Part shown: positions 1 to 5,827 of the stretch, piece after piece
Layout of the letters: every line of letters begins with the position of its first letter
How positions within the stretch are numbered: position 1 is the first letter of the stretch
Assembly (NCBI GenBank): GCA_017935825.1
Contig: JAGBGW010000263.1
Span: 1 to 7,435 of the forward strand
Reading direction: 5' to 3'
Source: Clostridia bacterium
GTDB lineage: Bacteria; Bacillota; Clostridia; Christensenellales; Maliibacteriaceae
DNA length: 7,435 bases
Notes under the pieces: model-generated
What the model saw: the letters and a program-made list of their open reading frames with translations, nothing else
Told to the model about the DNA's origin: nothing
Databases searched by the model: none
Translations under genes and position numbers: made by a program

Positions 1-179
1 ACCGTGCACGCACCAAGGATGTTAAGCATCCCCTGGTAGAGAAGGTATTTGGCGAACTGGCTCCCAAGTACGACGCTCGTCGTACCGAACTGGGTCAGGG
101 CGGTGGTTACACCCGCATTCTCAAGAAGGGTCCCCGTAAGGGCGACGCTGCTGAGACCGTCATTCTTGAGTTGGTCTGA
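1..179 (+). CDS. rplQ: 50S ribosomal protein L17, C-terminal part (5' end outside window)
   Basis: Only the last 59 codons are present, read from the first full codon at position 3 to TGA at 177-179. The visible peptide contains the L17 C-terminal signature: HPLVEKVFGELAPKY, then GGGYTRILK, and it ends in the typical ILELV. L17 is a large-subunit protein lying near the peptide exit tunnel. The gene is normally the last of the ribosomal-protein/rpoA cluster and is followed in Firmicutes by ecfA1-ecfA2-ecfT, exactly as here. The codon bias is strong (CGT, GGT, AAG, CTG), as expected for a highly expressed ribosomal gene. It is truncated only by the window edge. Confidence 0.96.
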   Translation, partial: RARTKDVKHPLVEKVFGELAPKYDARRTELGQGGGYTRILKKGPRKGDAAETVILELV

Positions 180-203
180 TTTAGGACCGAACCAGTGTTT
201 ATG

Positions 204-246
204 AAACGGAACCTGCAGGCTGACAAGCTGGCAGGTTCCGTTTTTT
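204..246 (+). terminator. Rho-independent terminator after rplQ
   Basis: A 13-bp perfect stem has arms 204-216 and 231-243, with a 14-nt loop. The right arm runs into six T's at 241-246. It lies 25 nt after the rplQ stop and separates the ribosomal cluster from the ECF transporter operon. Confidence 0.93.
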
Positions 247-270
247 CATTTGATGAATCGATACTATGAT
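243..270 (+). promoter_or_regulatory. Weak candidate promoter for the ecfA1A2T-truA operon
   Basis: TTTTCA at 243-248, a 16-nt spacer and TATGAT at 265-270 resemble a SigA promoter. The -10 box matches 5 of 6 positions and the -35 box 4 of 6. The -35 overlaps the T-tract of the preceding terminator, and the implied 5' UTR is very short, so this is tentative. The operon could instead depend on readthrough. Confidence 0.28.
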
Positions 271-293
271 GAATCTGAAAAGGAGGTATCAAC

Positions 294-1136
294 ATGGCTG
301 AAATCGTATTGTCCGTCGAAGATGTAAGCTACAGCTATGCATCCATGGACGAAGAAGACGTCAAGGCGCTGAAAAATGTGTCCTTTGATGTGGAACGCGG
401 CAGCTTTGTTGCCATCATCGGTCATAATGGCTCGGGTAAATCCACCTTGGCCAAGCTTTTGAACGGATTGTTCCTTCCCAAGGAGGGACGCGTTTTGGTG
501 CTTGGCATGGATACGCAGGATGAAGACCTGACCTGGCAGATTCGTCAAAATGCGGGACTGGTGTTCCAGAATCCCGACAATCAGCTTGTTACCACCATCG
601 TGGAAGAGGACGTGGCATTCGGCCTTGAGAATTTGGGCATACTGCCTGCTGATATCCGCGTAAGAGTGGACGAAGCGCTGGAGGCAGTGGGTATGGAGGC
701 ATTCGCCATGGCGGCGCCTCACATGCTCTCAGGCGGTCAGAAGCAGCGCATCGCCATCGCAGGCATCCTTGCCATGCAGCCGCAGATTTTGATCTTCGAC
801 GAATCCACCGCCATGCTGGACCCCATGGGCAGACGGGAAGTCCTCTCTGCCGTGCGCAAGCTGCAGCAGACGAAAGACCTGACCGTGCTTTGGATCACCC
901 ATTTCATGGACGAGGCGGCACAGGCTGACCGCGTCATCGTCATGGACGGCGGCCGTATCGTCATGGATGATACCCCTCAGCAGATCTTCCGCCGTGCGGA
1001 CGAACTGGAGCAGATCGCGCTGGACGTCCCCATGTCGGTAAAAATTGCCCGGGAAATGCAGAAAAACGGCGTGGAACTGGATTGTGTGCCCATTGGTATG
1101 CAGGCACTTGCGGAGGCAGTATGTCGATTGAAGTAA
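294..1136 (+). CDS. ecfA1: ECF transporter energy-coupling ATPase EcfA1
   Basis: A 280-residue ABC ATPase, one of two nucleotide-binding subunits of an energy-coupling factor transporter that imports vitamins or metal ions at the cytoplasmic membrane. Visible motifs: Walker A GHNGSGKST (residues 43-51), Q-loop Gln92 in VFQNPDNQ, signature LSGGQ (145-149), Walker B ILIFDE (165-170), D-loop MLDP (174-177) and switch His203 in WITH. Walker B is followed by Ser (DEST) instead of the usual Pro; DESTxMLDP is typical of EcfA1 and separates it from EcfA2 next door. The ATG at 294 has AGGAGG at 281-286. The coding region overlaps ecfA2 by 16 nt, suggesting translational coupling. No S component is nearby, which fits a shared group II module. 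The position after rplQ is the conserved Firmicutes location. The substrate cannot be read from this gene. Confidence 0.95.
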   Translation: MAEIVLSVEDVSYSYASMDEEDVKALKNVSFDVERGSFVAIIGHNGSGKSTLAKLLNGLFLPKEGRVLVLGMDTQDEDLTWQIRQNAGLVFQNPDNQLVTTIVEEDVAFGLENLGILPADIRVRVDEALEAVGMEAFAMAAPHMLSGGQKQRIAIAGILAMQPQILIFDESTAMLDPMGRREVLSAVRKLQQTKDLTVLWITHFMDEAAQADRVIVMDGGRIVMDDTPQQIFRRADELEQIALDVPMSVKIAREMQKNGVELDCVPIGMQALAEAVCRLK

Positions 1137-1981
1137 AAAACATGAGCCACATCTACATGCCCGGCACCCCCTTTGAAAGTGCCGCATTGGTGGATGTGAA
1201 TTTGCAGCTGCACGAAGGTGAATTCGTGGGTCTGATCGGTCATACGGGCAGCGGCAAGTCCACACTTGTGCAGCATTTAAACGGCCTTTTGAAGCCCACA
1301 AGCGGCACGCTCTTTGTCTACGACGTGGAACTGACGAAAAAAGATGCTGATATGAAATTCGTTCGCAGCCGTGTGGGTCTGGTGTTCCAGTACCCCGAGC
1401 ATCAGCTCTTTGAAGAGACTGTGGAAGCGGACGTCGCCTTCGGTCCCAAGAATATGGGGTTGGGTGGCGAGGAACTGACCGCTTGCGTAAAGGAAGCCAT
1501 CCAGCGCGTCGGTCTTGATTACGAAGCCGTCCGCAACCGCTCTCCCTTTGAACTTTCGGGCGGTCAGCGGCGCCGTGTGGCGATTGCGGGCGTCATTGCC
1601 ATGAACCCCAAGTTCCTCATTCTGGACGAGCCTACGGCAGGTCTGGACCCGCAGGGGCGAGACGAACTGCTGGAACTTGTGCAGGATTTAAATAAGTCCG
1701 GCACGGGTATTCTCATGATCACCCATTCCATGGACGATATCGCCCGTGTGGCGGATAGAATCCTTGTCATCGACAAGGGACGGATCGTTATGGACGGCAC
1801 CCCCGGTGAGGTGTTCTCCCACGTGGAGGAGCTGGAGGCCATCGGTCTTGACGTGCCCGAGACAAGCCGTCTTCGCATGCTGCTGGAAAAAGAGGGCATT
1901 GAGCTTCCCTCCGATATCTTTACTGCAGAAGAAGCTGCAAGCTATCTTTGCAAATTGATGGGAGGTGGCAGCCATGCTTAA
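1121..1981 (+). CDS. ecfA2: ECF transporter energy-coupling ATPase EcfA2
   Basis: The second ABC ATPase of the ECF module (286 residues), expected to pair with EcfA1 under EcfT. Motifs: Walker A GHTGSGKST (40-48), Q-loop Gln90 in VFQYPEHQ, signature LSGGQ (145-149), Walker B FLILDE (165-170) followed by the normal Pro (DEPTAGLDP), and switch His202 in ITH. The reading frame is open further upstream to 1082, but ATG 1121 is preferred. It has GGAGG at 1112-1116, and MSIEVKNMSHIY is a normal EcfA2 N-terminus, whereas the upstream residues lie inside ecfA1 and look unlike the family. It overlaps ecfA1 by 16 nt and ecfT by 8 nt. In known complexes EcfA1 and EcfA2 form two ATP sites at their interface that drive rotation of the S component. 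Confidence 0.95.
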   Translation: MSIEVKNMSHIYMPGTPFESAALVDVNLQLHEGEFVGLIGHTGSGKSTLVQHLNGLLKPTSGTLFVYDVELTKKDADMKFVRSRVGLVFQYPEHQLFEETVEADVAFGPKNMGLGGEELTACVKEAIQRVGLDYEAVRNRSPFELSGGQRRRVAIAGVIAMNPKFLILDEPTAGLDPQGRDELLELVQDLNKSGTGILMITHSMDDIARVADRILVIDKGRIVMDGTPGEVFSHVEELEAIGLDVPETSRLRMLLEKEGIELPSDIFTAEEAASYLCKLMGGGSHA

Positions 1982-2768
1982 CGATATCACCGTCGGTCAG
2001 TACCTGCCGGGCAAAAGCGCGGTGCATCGCATCGACCCCCGTGTGAAGATTTTGCTTGTGGTGTTCTACATCGTGGCGATCTTTGTCACCGATGTCTTTT
2101 GGATGTACGGTGTCTTTGCCGCCTACGTCCTTGGCGCGGCACTGATTGCCAAAGTACCCCTTCGGGTGCTGCTTCGAAGCATCAAGCCGCTGCTGTTCAT
2201 TGTGGTGTTCACCTTCATTATGAACCTTCTTCTTGTCCGCGAAGGCGAACTTCTTTTGCAGGTCTGGAAGATCCGCATCTACTCCGACGGCATCATCTAT
2301 GCCGTACGCCTTGCTCTGCGGCTTATTTTGCTTGTATTCGGCACCAGTATGCTGACGCTGACAACTTCCCCTCTGTCGCTGACGGATGCCTTAGAGCGGC
2401 TCTTAAAGCCTCTGAGCATCATCCGCTTTCCTGCCCATGAACTTGCAATGATGATGACCATCGCATTGCGCTTCATTCCCACGCTTTTGGAAGAAGCCGA
2501 CAAGATCATGAAGGCGCAGAAAGCCCGCGGTGCGGATTTTGAAACGGGCAATATCTTCCAAAAGGCAAAGGCACTGGTACCGCTTCTTGTACCGCTGTTC
2601 GTCAACGCCTTCCGCCGTGCGGACGAGCTTGCCATGGCGATGGAATCCCGCTGCTACCATGGCGGCAAGGGCAGAACGCGCATGCGTATTTTGACATTGT
2701 CCTGGGTGGATGCGGCGGCAGTTGCCGTCAATCTGGGTCTTCTTGCACTGCTGATTATCTTCGGCTGA
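1974..2768 (+). CDS. ecfT: ECF transporter transmembrane coupling protein EcfT
   Basis: A 264-residue membrane scaffold that joins the two ATPases to exchangeable S components. Hydrophobic stretches suitable for membrane helices lie at about residues 26-42, 44-60, 72-88, 107-130 and 246-263. The cytoplasmic coupling helices carry the two family motifs: KARG (183-186, in KAQKARGADFETG) and ESRCYHGG (224-231), which dock into the ATPase grooves; the second is an SRC variant of the ARG motif. The frame opens at GTG 1965, but ATG 1974 is the better start: GGAGG sits at 1961-1965, eight bases ahead, and MLNDITVGQYLPG is family-like. It overlaps ecfA2 by 8 nt and is followed by truA after 10 nt, so the four genes probably form one transcript. 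Confidence 0.94.
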   Translation: MLNDITVGQYLPGKSAVHRIDPRVKILLVVFYIVAIFVTDVFWMYGVFAAYVLGAALIAKVPLRVLLRSIKPLLFIVVFTFIMNLLLVREGELLLQVWKIRIYSDGIIYAVRLALRLILLVFGTSMLTLTTSPLSLTDALERLLKPLSIIRFPAHELAMMMTIALRFIPTLLEEADKIMKAQKARGADFETGNIFQKAKALVPLLVPLFVNAFRRADELAMAMESRCYHGGKGRTRMRILTLSWVDAAAVAVNLGLLALLIIFG

Positions 2769-2778
2769 GGAAAGCGAT

Positions 2779-3540
2779 ATGCGTCGAATCAAACTGGTCG
2801 TGGAATACGACGGCACCAATTACGGCGGCTGGCAGCTGCAGGACAACGCTCCCACGGTGCAGGGCTGCCTTGAACAGGCTTTGTTTGAACTGACAGGTAC
2901 CCACACACGCATCACGGGCGCATCACGCACCGATGCAGGTGTCCATGCAAAGGGGCAGATCACCCATTTTGACACGGAATCCTCCATCCCTGCGGATCGG
3001 TTTTCCTACGCACTGAATACCCACCTGCCCCCCGATATCCGCGTGCAGGATTCAAGCGAGGCAAAAGAAGGGTTCCATTCCAGATTCTGGACAAGCGGCA
3101 AGCGCTACAGCTACACCATCTACAATAAAAAGCATGCTTCGGCACTGCTTGCACATCGTTCCTGGCATGTCTACCGCGATCTGGACATTGAAAAAATGCA
3201 GCGCGCGGCGCGTGACCTGATCGGCAAGCATGACTTTGCGGCATTCTGCGCCACGGGCGGCAGCGCAAAGACCACCGTGCGCACTTTGCACGATGTGCGT
3301 GTGGAGCGTGTGGATGACTGCGTCATCATCATAGTGGAAGGCGATGCGTTCCTGTACAACATGGTTCGCATCATCGCAGGCACCCTCGTAGGCGTAGGCG
3401 ACGGCGACCTTCCCGAGGACATCATTTTGCAGATGTTTGAAACGTGCGACCGCCGCATCGGCGGTGTCACTGCACCGCCACAGGGACTCATTTTGGAAGA
3501 AGTTTTCCACCATGATGAGAAACCCGGCTGGGTTTTATAA
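2779..3540 (+). CDS. truA: tRNA pseudouridine(38-40) synthase TruA
   Basis: A 253-residue enzyme that converts uridines 38, 39 and 40 in the tRNA anticodon stem-loop to pseudouridine in the cytoplasm. The N-terminus has the family motif VVEYDGTNYGGWQ (residues 7-19). The catalytic aspartate is Asp52 in SRTDAGVHA. Other TruA-like segments are RYSYTIYNK, FAAFCATGGS (the usual FxSF.. region) and the C-terminal FLYNMVRIIAGTLVGVG followed by APPQGL. The length is normal (about 245-270). The ribosome binding site TGAGGAAA (2766-2773) overlaps the ecfT stop codon, and the start follows ecfT by 10 nt. ecfT-truA linkage is standard in Firmicutes, where rplM normally follows; here about 2.4 kb of other DNA intervenes before rplM. 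Confidence 0.96.
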   Translation: MRRIKLVVEYDGTNYGGWQLQDNAPTVQGCLEQALFELTGTHTRITGASRTDAGVHAKGQITHFDTESSIPADRFSYALNTHLPPDIRVQDSSEAKEGFHSRFWTSGKRYSYTIYNKKHASALLAHRSWHVYRDLDIEKMQRAARDLIGKHDFAAFCATGGSAKTTVRTLHDVRVERVDDCVIIIVEGDAFLYNMVRIIAGTLVGVGDGDLPEDIILQMFETCDRRIGGVTAPPQGLILEEVFHHDEKPGWVL

Positions 3541-3546
3541 CAAAAA

Positions 3547-3630
3547 ATGTAGGGTCGAGGCCATGCCTCGACCTTTTGCGTTGGTGGAAAAACAAACGTC
3601 TGCACAACGGGTATGACCCGTTCCCTACAT
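3547..3630. repeat. REPIN-like composite 1: two GTAG palindromes facing each other
   Basis: The 84-bp unit has 8-bp terminal inverted repeats, ATGTAGGG (3547-3554) and CCCTACAT (3623-3630). The left half is GTAG followed by a 9-bp stem (3553-3561 with 3565-3573) and a 3-nt loop. The right half, on the other strand, is GTAGGG followed by a 7-bp stem (3606-3612 with 3616-3622) and a 3-nt loop. The two halves have different stem sequences but the same architecture. A GTAG tetranucleotide 5' of a short hairpin is the hallmark of bacterial REP elements, and two in inverted orientation make a REPIN. No transposase is present in the window. Assignment to the REP class is inference from structure. 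Confidence 0.72.
3553..3577 (+). terminator. Possible terminator of the ecfA1A2T-truA operon formed by the repeat
   Basis: The 9-bp GC-rich stem with loop CAT (3553-3573) is followed by TTTT at 3574-3577, 12 nt after the truA stop. It can serve as an intrinsic terminator, although the T-run is short. It is the left half of the palindromic composite, so termination may be a co-opted function. Confidence 0.45.
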
Positions 3631-3655
3631 GGTTGGATTAAGATCAAACGCCAAT

Positions 3656-3730
3656 GTAGGGGCGGCTATCAGCCGCCCGTCTGCCGGGATAAAAATCGAA
3701 CGTTTGCGGGCGGCAGGTTGCCGCCCCTAC
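3656..3730. repeat. REPIN-like composite 2: two GTAG palindromes facing each other
   Basis: The 75-bp unit is bounded by perfect 11-bp inverted repeats, GTAGGGGCGGC (3656-3666) and its complement (3720-3730). Left half: GTAG, then an 8-bp stem (3660-3667 with 3671-3678) and loop ATC. Right half, on the minus strand: GTAG, then an 8-bp stem (3708-3715 with 3719-3726) and loop GGT as read on the plus strand. CGTCTGC follows the left hairpin and also occurs in composite 1 (3597-3603), linking the two as one family. It lies 25 nt after composite 1. Confidence 0.75.
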
Positions 3731-3735
3731 TTCAT

Positions 3736-3768
3736 TTGCATTCAAAAATAATTGATGTTACACTCAAT
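3736..3768 (+). promoter_or_regulatory. Weak candidate promoter/operator upstream of the aldolase gene
   Basis: TTGCAT (3736-3741), a 17-nt spacer and TACACT (3759-3764) form a weak SigA-like promoter, matching 3 and 4 of 6 consensus positions. The -10 is overlapped by a small inverted repeat, ATTGA (3751-3755) and TCAAT (3764-3768) with an 8-nt spacer, which could be an operator. Neither is strong. Confidence 0.25.
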
Positions 3769-3804
3769 GCAACAGAGAAAATTTCCGTTTGGGAGGAAGA
3801 AAAT

Positions 3805-4719
3805 ATGCTTGTCACCATGAAGGAGATCCTCGACCGCGCCAATGCGGAGAACTATGCCGTCTGCGCCCCCGACGTCTGGTCGGAGCTGGATGCCCGCGCC
3901 TGCATCGAAGCTGCGGAGGAGGTCAATGCCCCCATCATCATTGATGCATCCTATCGCATGAATCCCGATATCGAGATGTTCGGTCGTATCCTGACCGAGC
4001 TTGCAAAGAAGGCAAAGGTGCCCGTGGCCGTGCATCTTGATCACGGCACCGAGTACGAAAAAAAGACCCAGCAGCTGCTTGCCATCCGTGCAGGTTTTAC
4101 CTCCATCATGGTGGATTATTCCACCCTGCCCTTTGAGGAAAATGTGGAAAACGTGGCAGAAATGGTGCGCCTTGCCCACCTTGTGGGTGTCACCGTGGAA
4201 TCTGAGATCGGTCACGTCTCCCGCGGTTTTGAAGGCAAGAAGGAAGAAGGCATGACCGACCCCGACGATGCGGCGGAATTTGTCCGCAGAACAGGCGTGG
4301 ATGCCCTTGCCATTGCCATCGGCAATGAGCACGGCACCTATCACGAGGAACCCCATATCGACTTTGAACGCCTTGCCGCCATCAAAGAAAAGACGGGAAA
4401 TCTGCCGCTGGTGCTCCACGGCTCCTCGGGTCTTCCCAAAGATCAGCTGAAAAAAGCCTGTGCCATGGGCATCAACAAAGTCAACATCTGTCAGGATATC
4501 ATGCTTGCCGCCCGCCGCGCCGCAATGCATCCCGATCTTGAAAGTGACGGTGTCTACGGCCTTTGGGCGTACGTCCGTCAGGGTATCAAAAATAAGGTCA
4601 AAGACAACATCCTCAACATCTACGGCTCCGCAGATAAAGCGTGGGTGCCTGAAAAGAAGGGCCTTGCCGATGTGGTGCTGCCCGTAAGACCGTATTGTGC
4701 AACTTACGACGGGGAATGA
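3805..4719 (+). CDS. Class II ketose-bisphosphate aldolase family protein
   Basis: A 304-residue Zn-dependent class II aldolase of the fructose/tagatose-bisphosphate aldolase family, expected to be a cytoplasmic TIM barrel that cleaves a ketose bisphosphate to dihydroxyacetone phosphate and an aldehyde. Motifs: VAVHLDHG (74-81) with catalytic Asp79 and metal ligand His80; VESEIG (131-136) with Glu134; NEHGTY (174-179) with His176 as metal ligand; LHGSSGLP (204-211) with His205; and KVNI (225-228) with Asn227. The open frame reaches back to 3613 through the repeats, but ATG 3805 is chosen: GGGAGGA at 3791-3797 is well spaced and MLVTMKEILDRA is the family N-terminus. The family is usually about 280-310 residues, so it looks complete. 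It sits alone between truA and an AIM24-family gene with repeats on both sides. The exact substrate is undetermined; it need not be the main glycolytic aldolase. Confidence 0.88.
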   Translation: MLVTMKEILDRANAENYAVCAPDVWSELDARACIEAAEEVNAPIIIDASYRMNPDIEMFGRILTELAKKAKVPVAVHLDHGTEYEKKTQQLLAIRAGFTSIMVDYSTLPFEENVENVAEMVRLAHLVGVTVESEIGHVSRGFEGKKEEGMTDPDDAAEFVRRTGVDALAIAIGNEHGTYHEEPHIDFERLAAIKEKTGNLPLVLHGSSGLPKDQLKKACAMGINKVNICQDIMLAARRAAMHPDLESDGVYGLWAYVRQGIKNKVKDNILNIYGSADKAWVPEKKGLADVVLPVRPYCATYDGE

Positions 4720-4742
4720 GCAGTTCGCCTGCGGCGAACTGC
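4720..4742. repeat. Perfect 10-bp hairpin abutting the aldolase stop codon
   Basis: Arms 4720-4729 and 4733-4742 with loop TGC start at the base immediately after the aldolase TGA. There is no T-run, so it is not a canonical terminator. It heads the tandem hairpin array that follows and may protect the mRNA 3' end. Confidence 0.7.
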
Positions 4743-4744
4743 AA

Positions 4745-4829
4745 TGAAGTGTTGCTTCGCAACGTGAAGTGTGCACTGCGTGCACATGAAGCACCGCTTC
4801 GCGGCGTGAAGTTTGCGCTTGCGCGCAAG
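4745..4829. repeat. Tandem array of four TGAAG hairpin units
   Basis: TGAAG occurs at 4745, 4765, 4787 and 4807 (spacings 20, 22, 20). Each copy is followed by its own short stem-loop: 4751-4755 with 4759-4763, 4770-4776 with 4780-4786, 4794-4797 with 4801-4804, and 4813-4818 with 4823-4828. Stem sequences differ between units but stay self-complementary; loops are TTC, TGC, TTC and TTGC. Similar dispersed hairpin arrays occur in intergenic regions of gut Clostridia, from general knowledge. No credible coding potential. Confidence 0.78.
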
Positions 4830-4855
4830 ATTTGGTTTGTTTGAAAAATGATAGA

Positions 4856-4923
4856 ACAAACCGTGTCATCCTGAGCGAGCGTAAGCGAGTCGAAGGATCT
4901 GTAACTTTTGAAAAACGGTTTGT
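4856..4923. repeat. Inverted-repeat element with CATCCTGAG...GAAGGAT core
   Basis: Perfect 9-bp inverted repeats ACAAACCGT (4856-4864) and ACGGTTTGT (4915-4923) flank a core that begins CATCCTGAGCGAG (4867-4879) and ends GTCGAAGGATCT (4889-4900). Within the core ATCCT (4868-4872) pairs with AGGAT (4894-4898). This core resembles a dispersed repeat (CATCCTGAGCGAA...GAAGGAT) common in many bacterial genomes. A third partial copy of the outer arm, GGTTTGTT (4834-4841), can pair with AACAAACC (4855-4862), giving an alternative fold. Confidence 0.68.
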
Positions 4924-4963
4924 ATCGAACAGACATCTGAATGCATATTTAATACAAAATAAA

Positions 4964-4992
4964 TTGACAGGAAAATGCAAATCGATTATATT
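4964..4992 (+). promoter_or_regulatory. SigA-type promoter for the AIM24-family gene
   Basis: TTGACA (4964-4969), a 17-nt spacer and TATATT (4987-4992) match the consensus at 6/6 and 5/6. The predicted transcript starts near 4999 and has a 5' UTR of about 70 nt that carries the GTAG hairpin at 5007-5031. Confidence 0.8.
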
Positions 4993-5006
4993 TTTCCCAA
5001 CTTCCT

Positions 5007-5031
5007 GTAGGGAACACGCCGTGCGTGTTCC
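5007..5031. repeat. Solo GTAG palindrome in the 5' UTR of the AIM24-family gene
   Basis: GTAG (5007-5010) is followed at once by a perfect 9-bp stem (5011-5019 with 5023-5031) and a 3-nt loop. The architecture matches the four half-elements at 3549-3730 but the stem sequence is new. It lies between the promoter and the ribosome binding site, so the hairpin would be part of the mRNA leader. Confidence 0.7.
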
Positions 5032-5068
5032 GCGATCTCTATCACAAGCAAGAAAAGGAGAAAACCAT

Positions 5069-5749
5069 ATGCAATATCAAATTCAGGGCGGCAATCTTCC
5101 CGTTGTCATCTGCACCATGGAACAGGGCGAGCGCATGATCACAGAGCGTGGCTCCATGAGCTGGATGTCCCCCAATATGCTGATGGAAACAAAAGGCGGC
5201 GGCATGGGCAAAGCCTTGGGCCGCATGTTCTCGGGCGAAGCGCTGTTTCAGAATATCTACACCGCGCAGGGCGGCAGAGGTCTGATCGCCTTTGCATCTT
5301 CTTTCCCCGGTGAGATCCGTGCTGTGCAGATTGCACCCGGTCGCGAGATGATCGTGCAGAAAAGATCGTTCCTTGCATCGCAGGAGTCGGTACAGCTGTC
5401 CGTACATTTCCAAAAAAGATTTTCCGGCGGTCTTCTGGGCGGCGAAGGCTTTATCATGCAGCGCCTGTCGGGTCAGGGCGTGGCGTTTATCGAGATCGAC
5501 GGCTCCGCTGTGGAGTATCATCTGCAACCCGGTCAGTCCATGATCGTGGATACAGGCTATCTTGCGGCCATGGATGCCACCTGCACACTGGATGTTGTGA
5601 CCGTGCCCGGTGTCAAGAATGCACTGTTTGGTGGTGAAGGAATTTTCAACACCCGTGTCACCGGCCCCGGCAACATTATTTTACAGACCATGCCCATCAC
5701 GCAGGTTGCACAGAGCCTGATTCCTTATATGCCCACCTCTTCCAACTGA
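5069..5749 (+). CDS. AIM24 / TIGR00266 family protein
   Basis: A 226-residue protein of the AIM24 (formerly DUF124, TIGR00266) family, recognised by GSMSWMSPNMLMET (residues 28-41), a glycine-rich turn (GGGMGKALGRMFSGE), the IAFASSFPGEI segment, and SFLASQESVQLS, with a second half rich in short beta-strand-like stretches ending in TVPGVKNALFGGEG. The family forms a beta-rich barrel-like fold; its biochemical role in bacteria is not established. No signal peptide or membrane helix is seen, so it is probably cytoplasmic. The frame is open back to 4832, but ATG 5069 is the start: AAGGAG at 5055-5060 is 8 nt ahead and the family normally begins close to MxYxIxGxxLP. It has its own promoter at 4964-4992. 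No clear terminator follows before the rplM promoter, 43 nt downstream. Confidence 0.87.
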   Translation: MQYQIQGGNLPVVICTMEQGERMITERGSMSWMSPNMLMETKGGGMGKALGRMFSGEALFQNIYTAQGGRGLIAFASSFPGEIRAVQIAPGREMIVQKRSFLASQESVQLSVHFQKRFSGGLLGGEGFIMQRLSGQGVAFIEIDGSAVEYHLQPGQSMIVDTGYLAAMDATCTLDVVTVPGVKNALFGGEGIFNTRVTGPGNIILQTMPITQVAQSLIPYMPTSSN

Positions 5750-5792
5750 TTAAAAAACATAGAAAAAACCTTGAAAATACACGCTTTTTTGC

Positions 5793-5821
5793 TTGACACA
5801 GGGCAGGGGAGTGCGTATAAT
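5793..5821 (+). promoter_or_regulatory. Perfect-consensus SigA promoter of rplM-rpsI
   Basis: TTGACA (5793-5798) and TATAAT (5816-5821) are both exact consensus boxes separated by the optimal 17 nt. Transcription should begin near 5828. Such a strong promoter suits a ribosomal-protein operon and shows that rplM-rpsI is transcribed independently of the genes inserted upstream. Confidence 0.93.
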
Positions 5822-5827
5822 AATTGA

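Noticed and set aside
3613..3804. Upstream extension of the aldolase reading frame
   Set aside because: It is a translation of the GTAG repeats; ATG 3805 with GGGAGGA fits the family start.
3742..4980. 412-codon minus-strand open frame antisense to the aldolase gene
   Set aside because: It is a shadow of the aldolase codon bias plus the flanking repeats; it has no recognisable domain and no plausible start.
4720..5040. CRISPR array suggested by regular hairpins
   Set aside because: Units are only 20-22 nt, each is itself a hairpin with variable sequence, there are no unique spacers between identical repeats, and no cas genes are nearby.
4832..5068. Upstream extension of the AIM24-family reading frame
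   Set aside because: It passes through the dispersed repeats and the promoter; ATG 5069 has a proper ribosome binding site and the family N-terminus.
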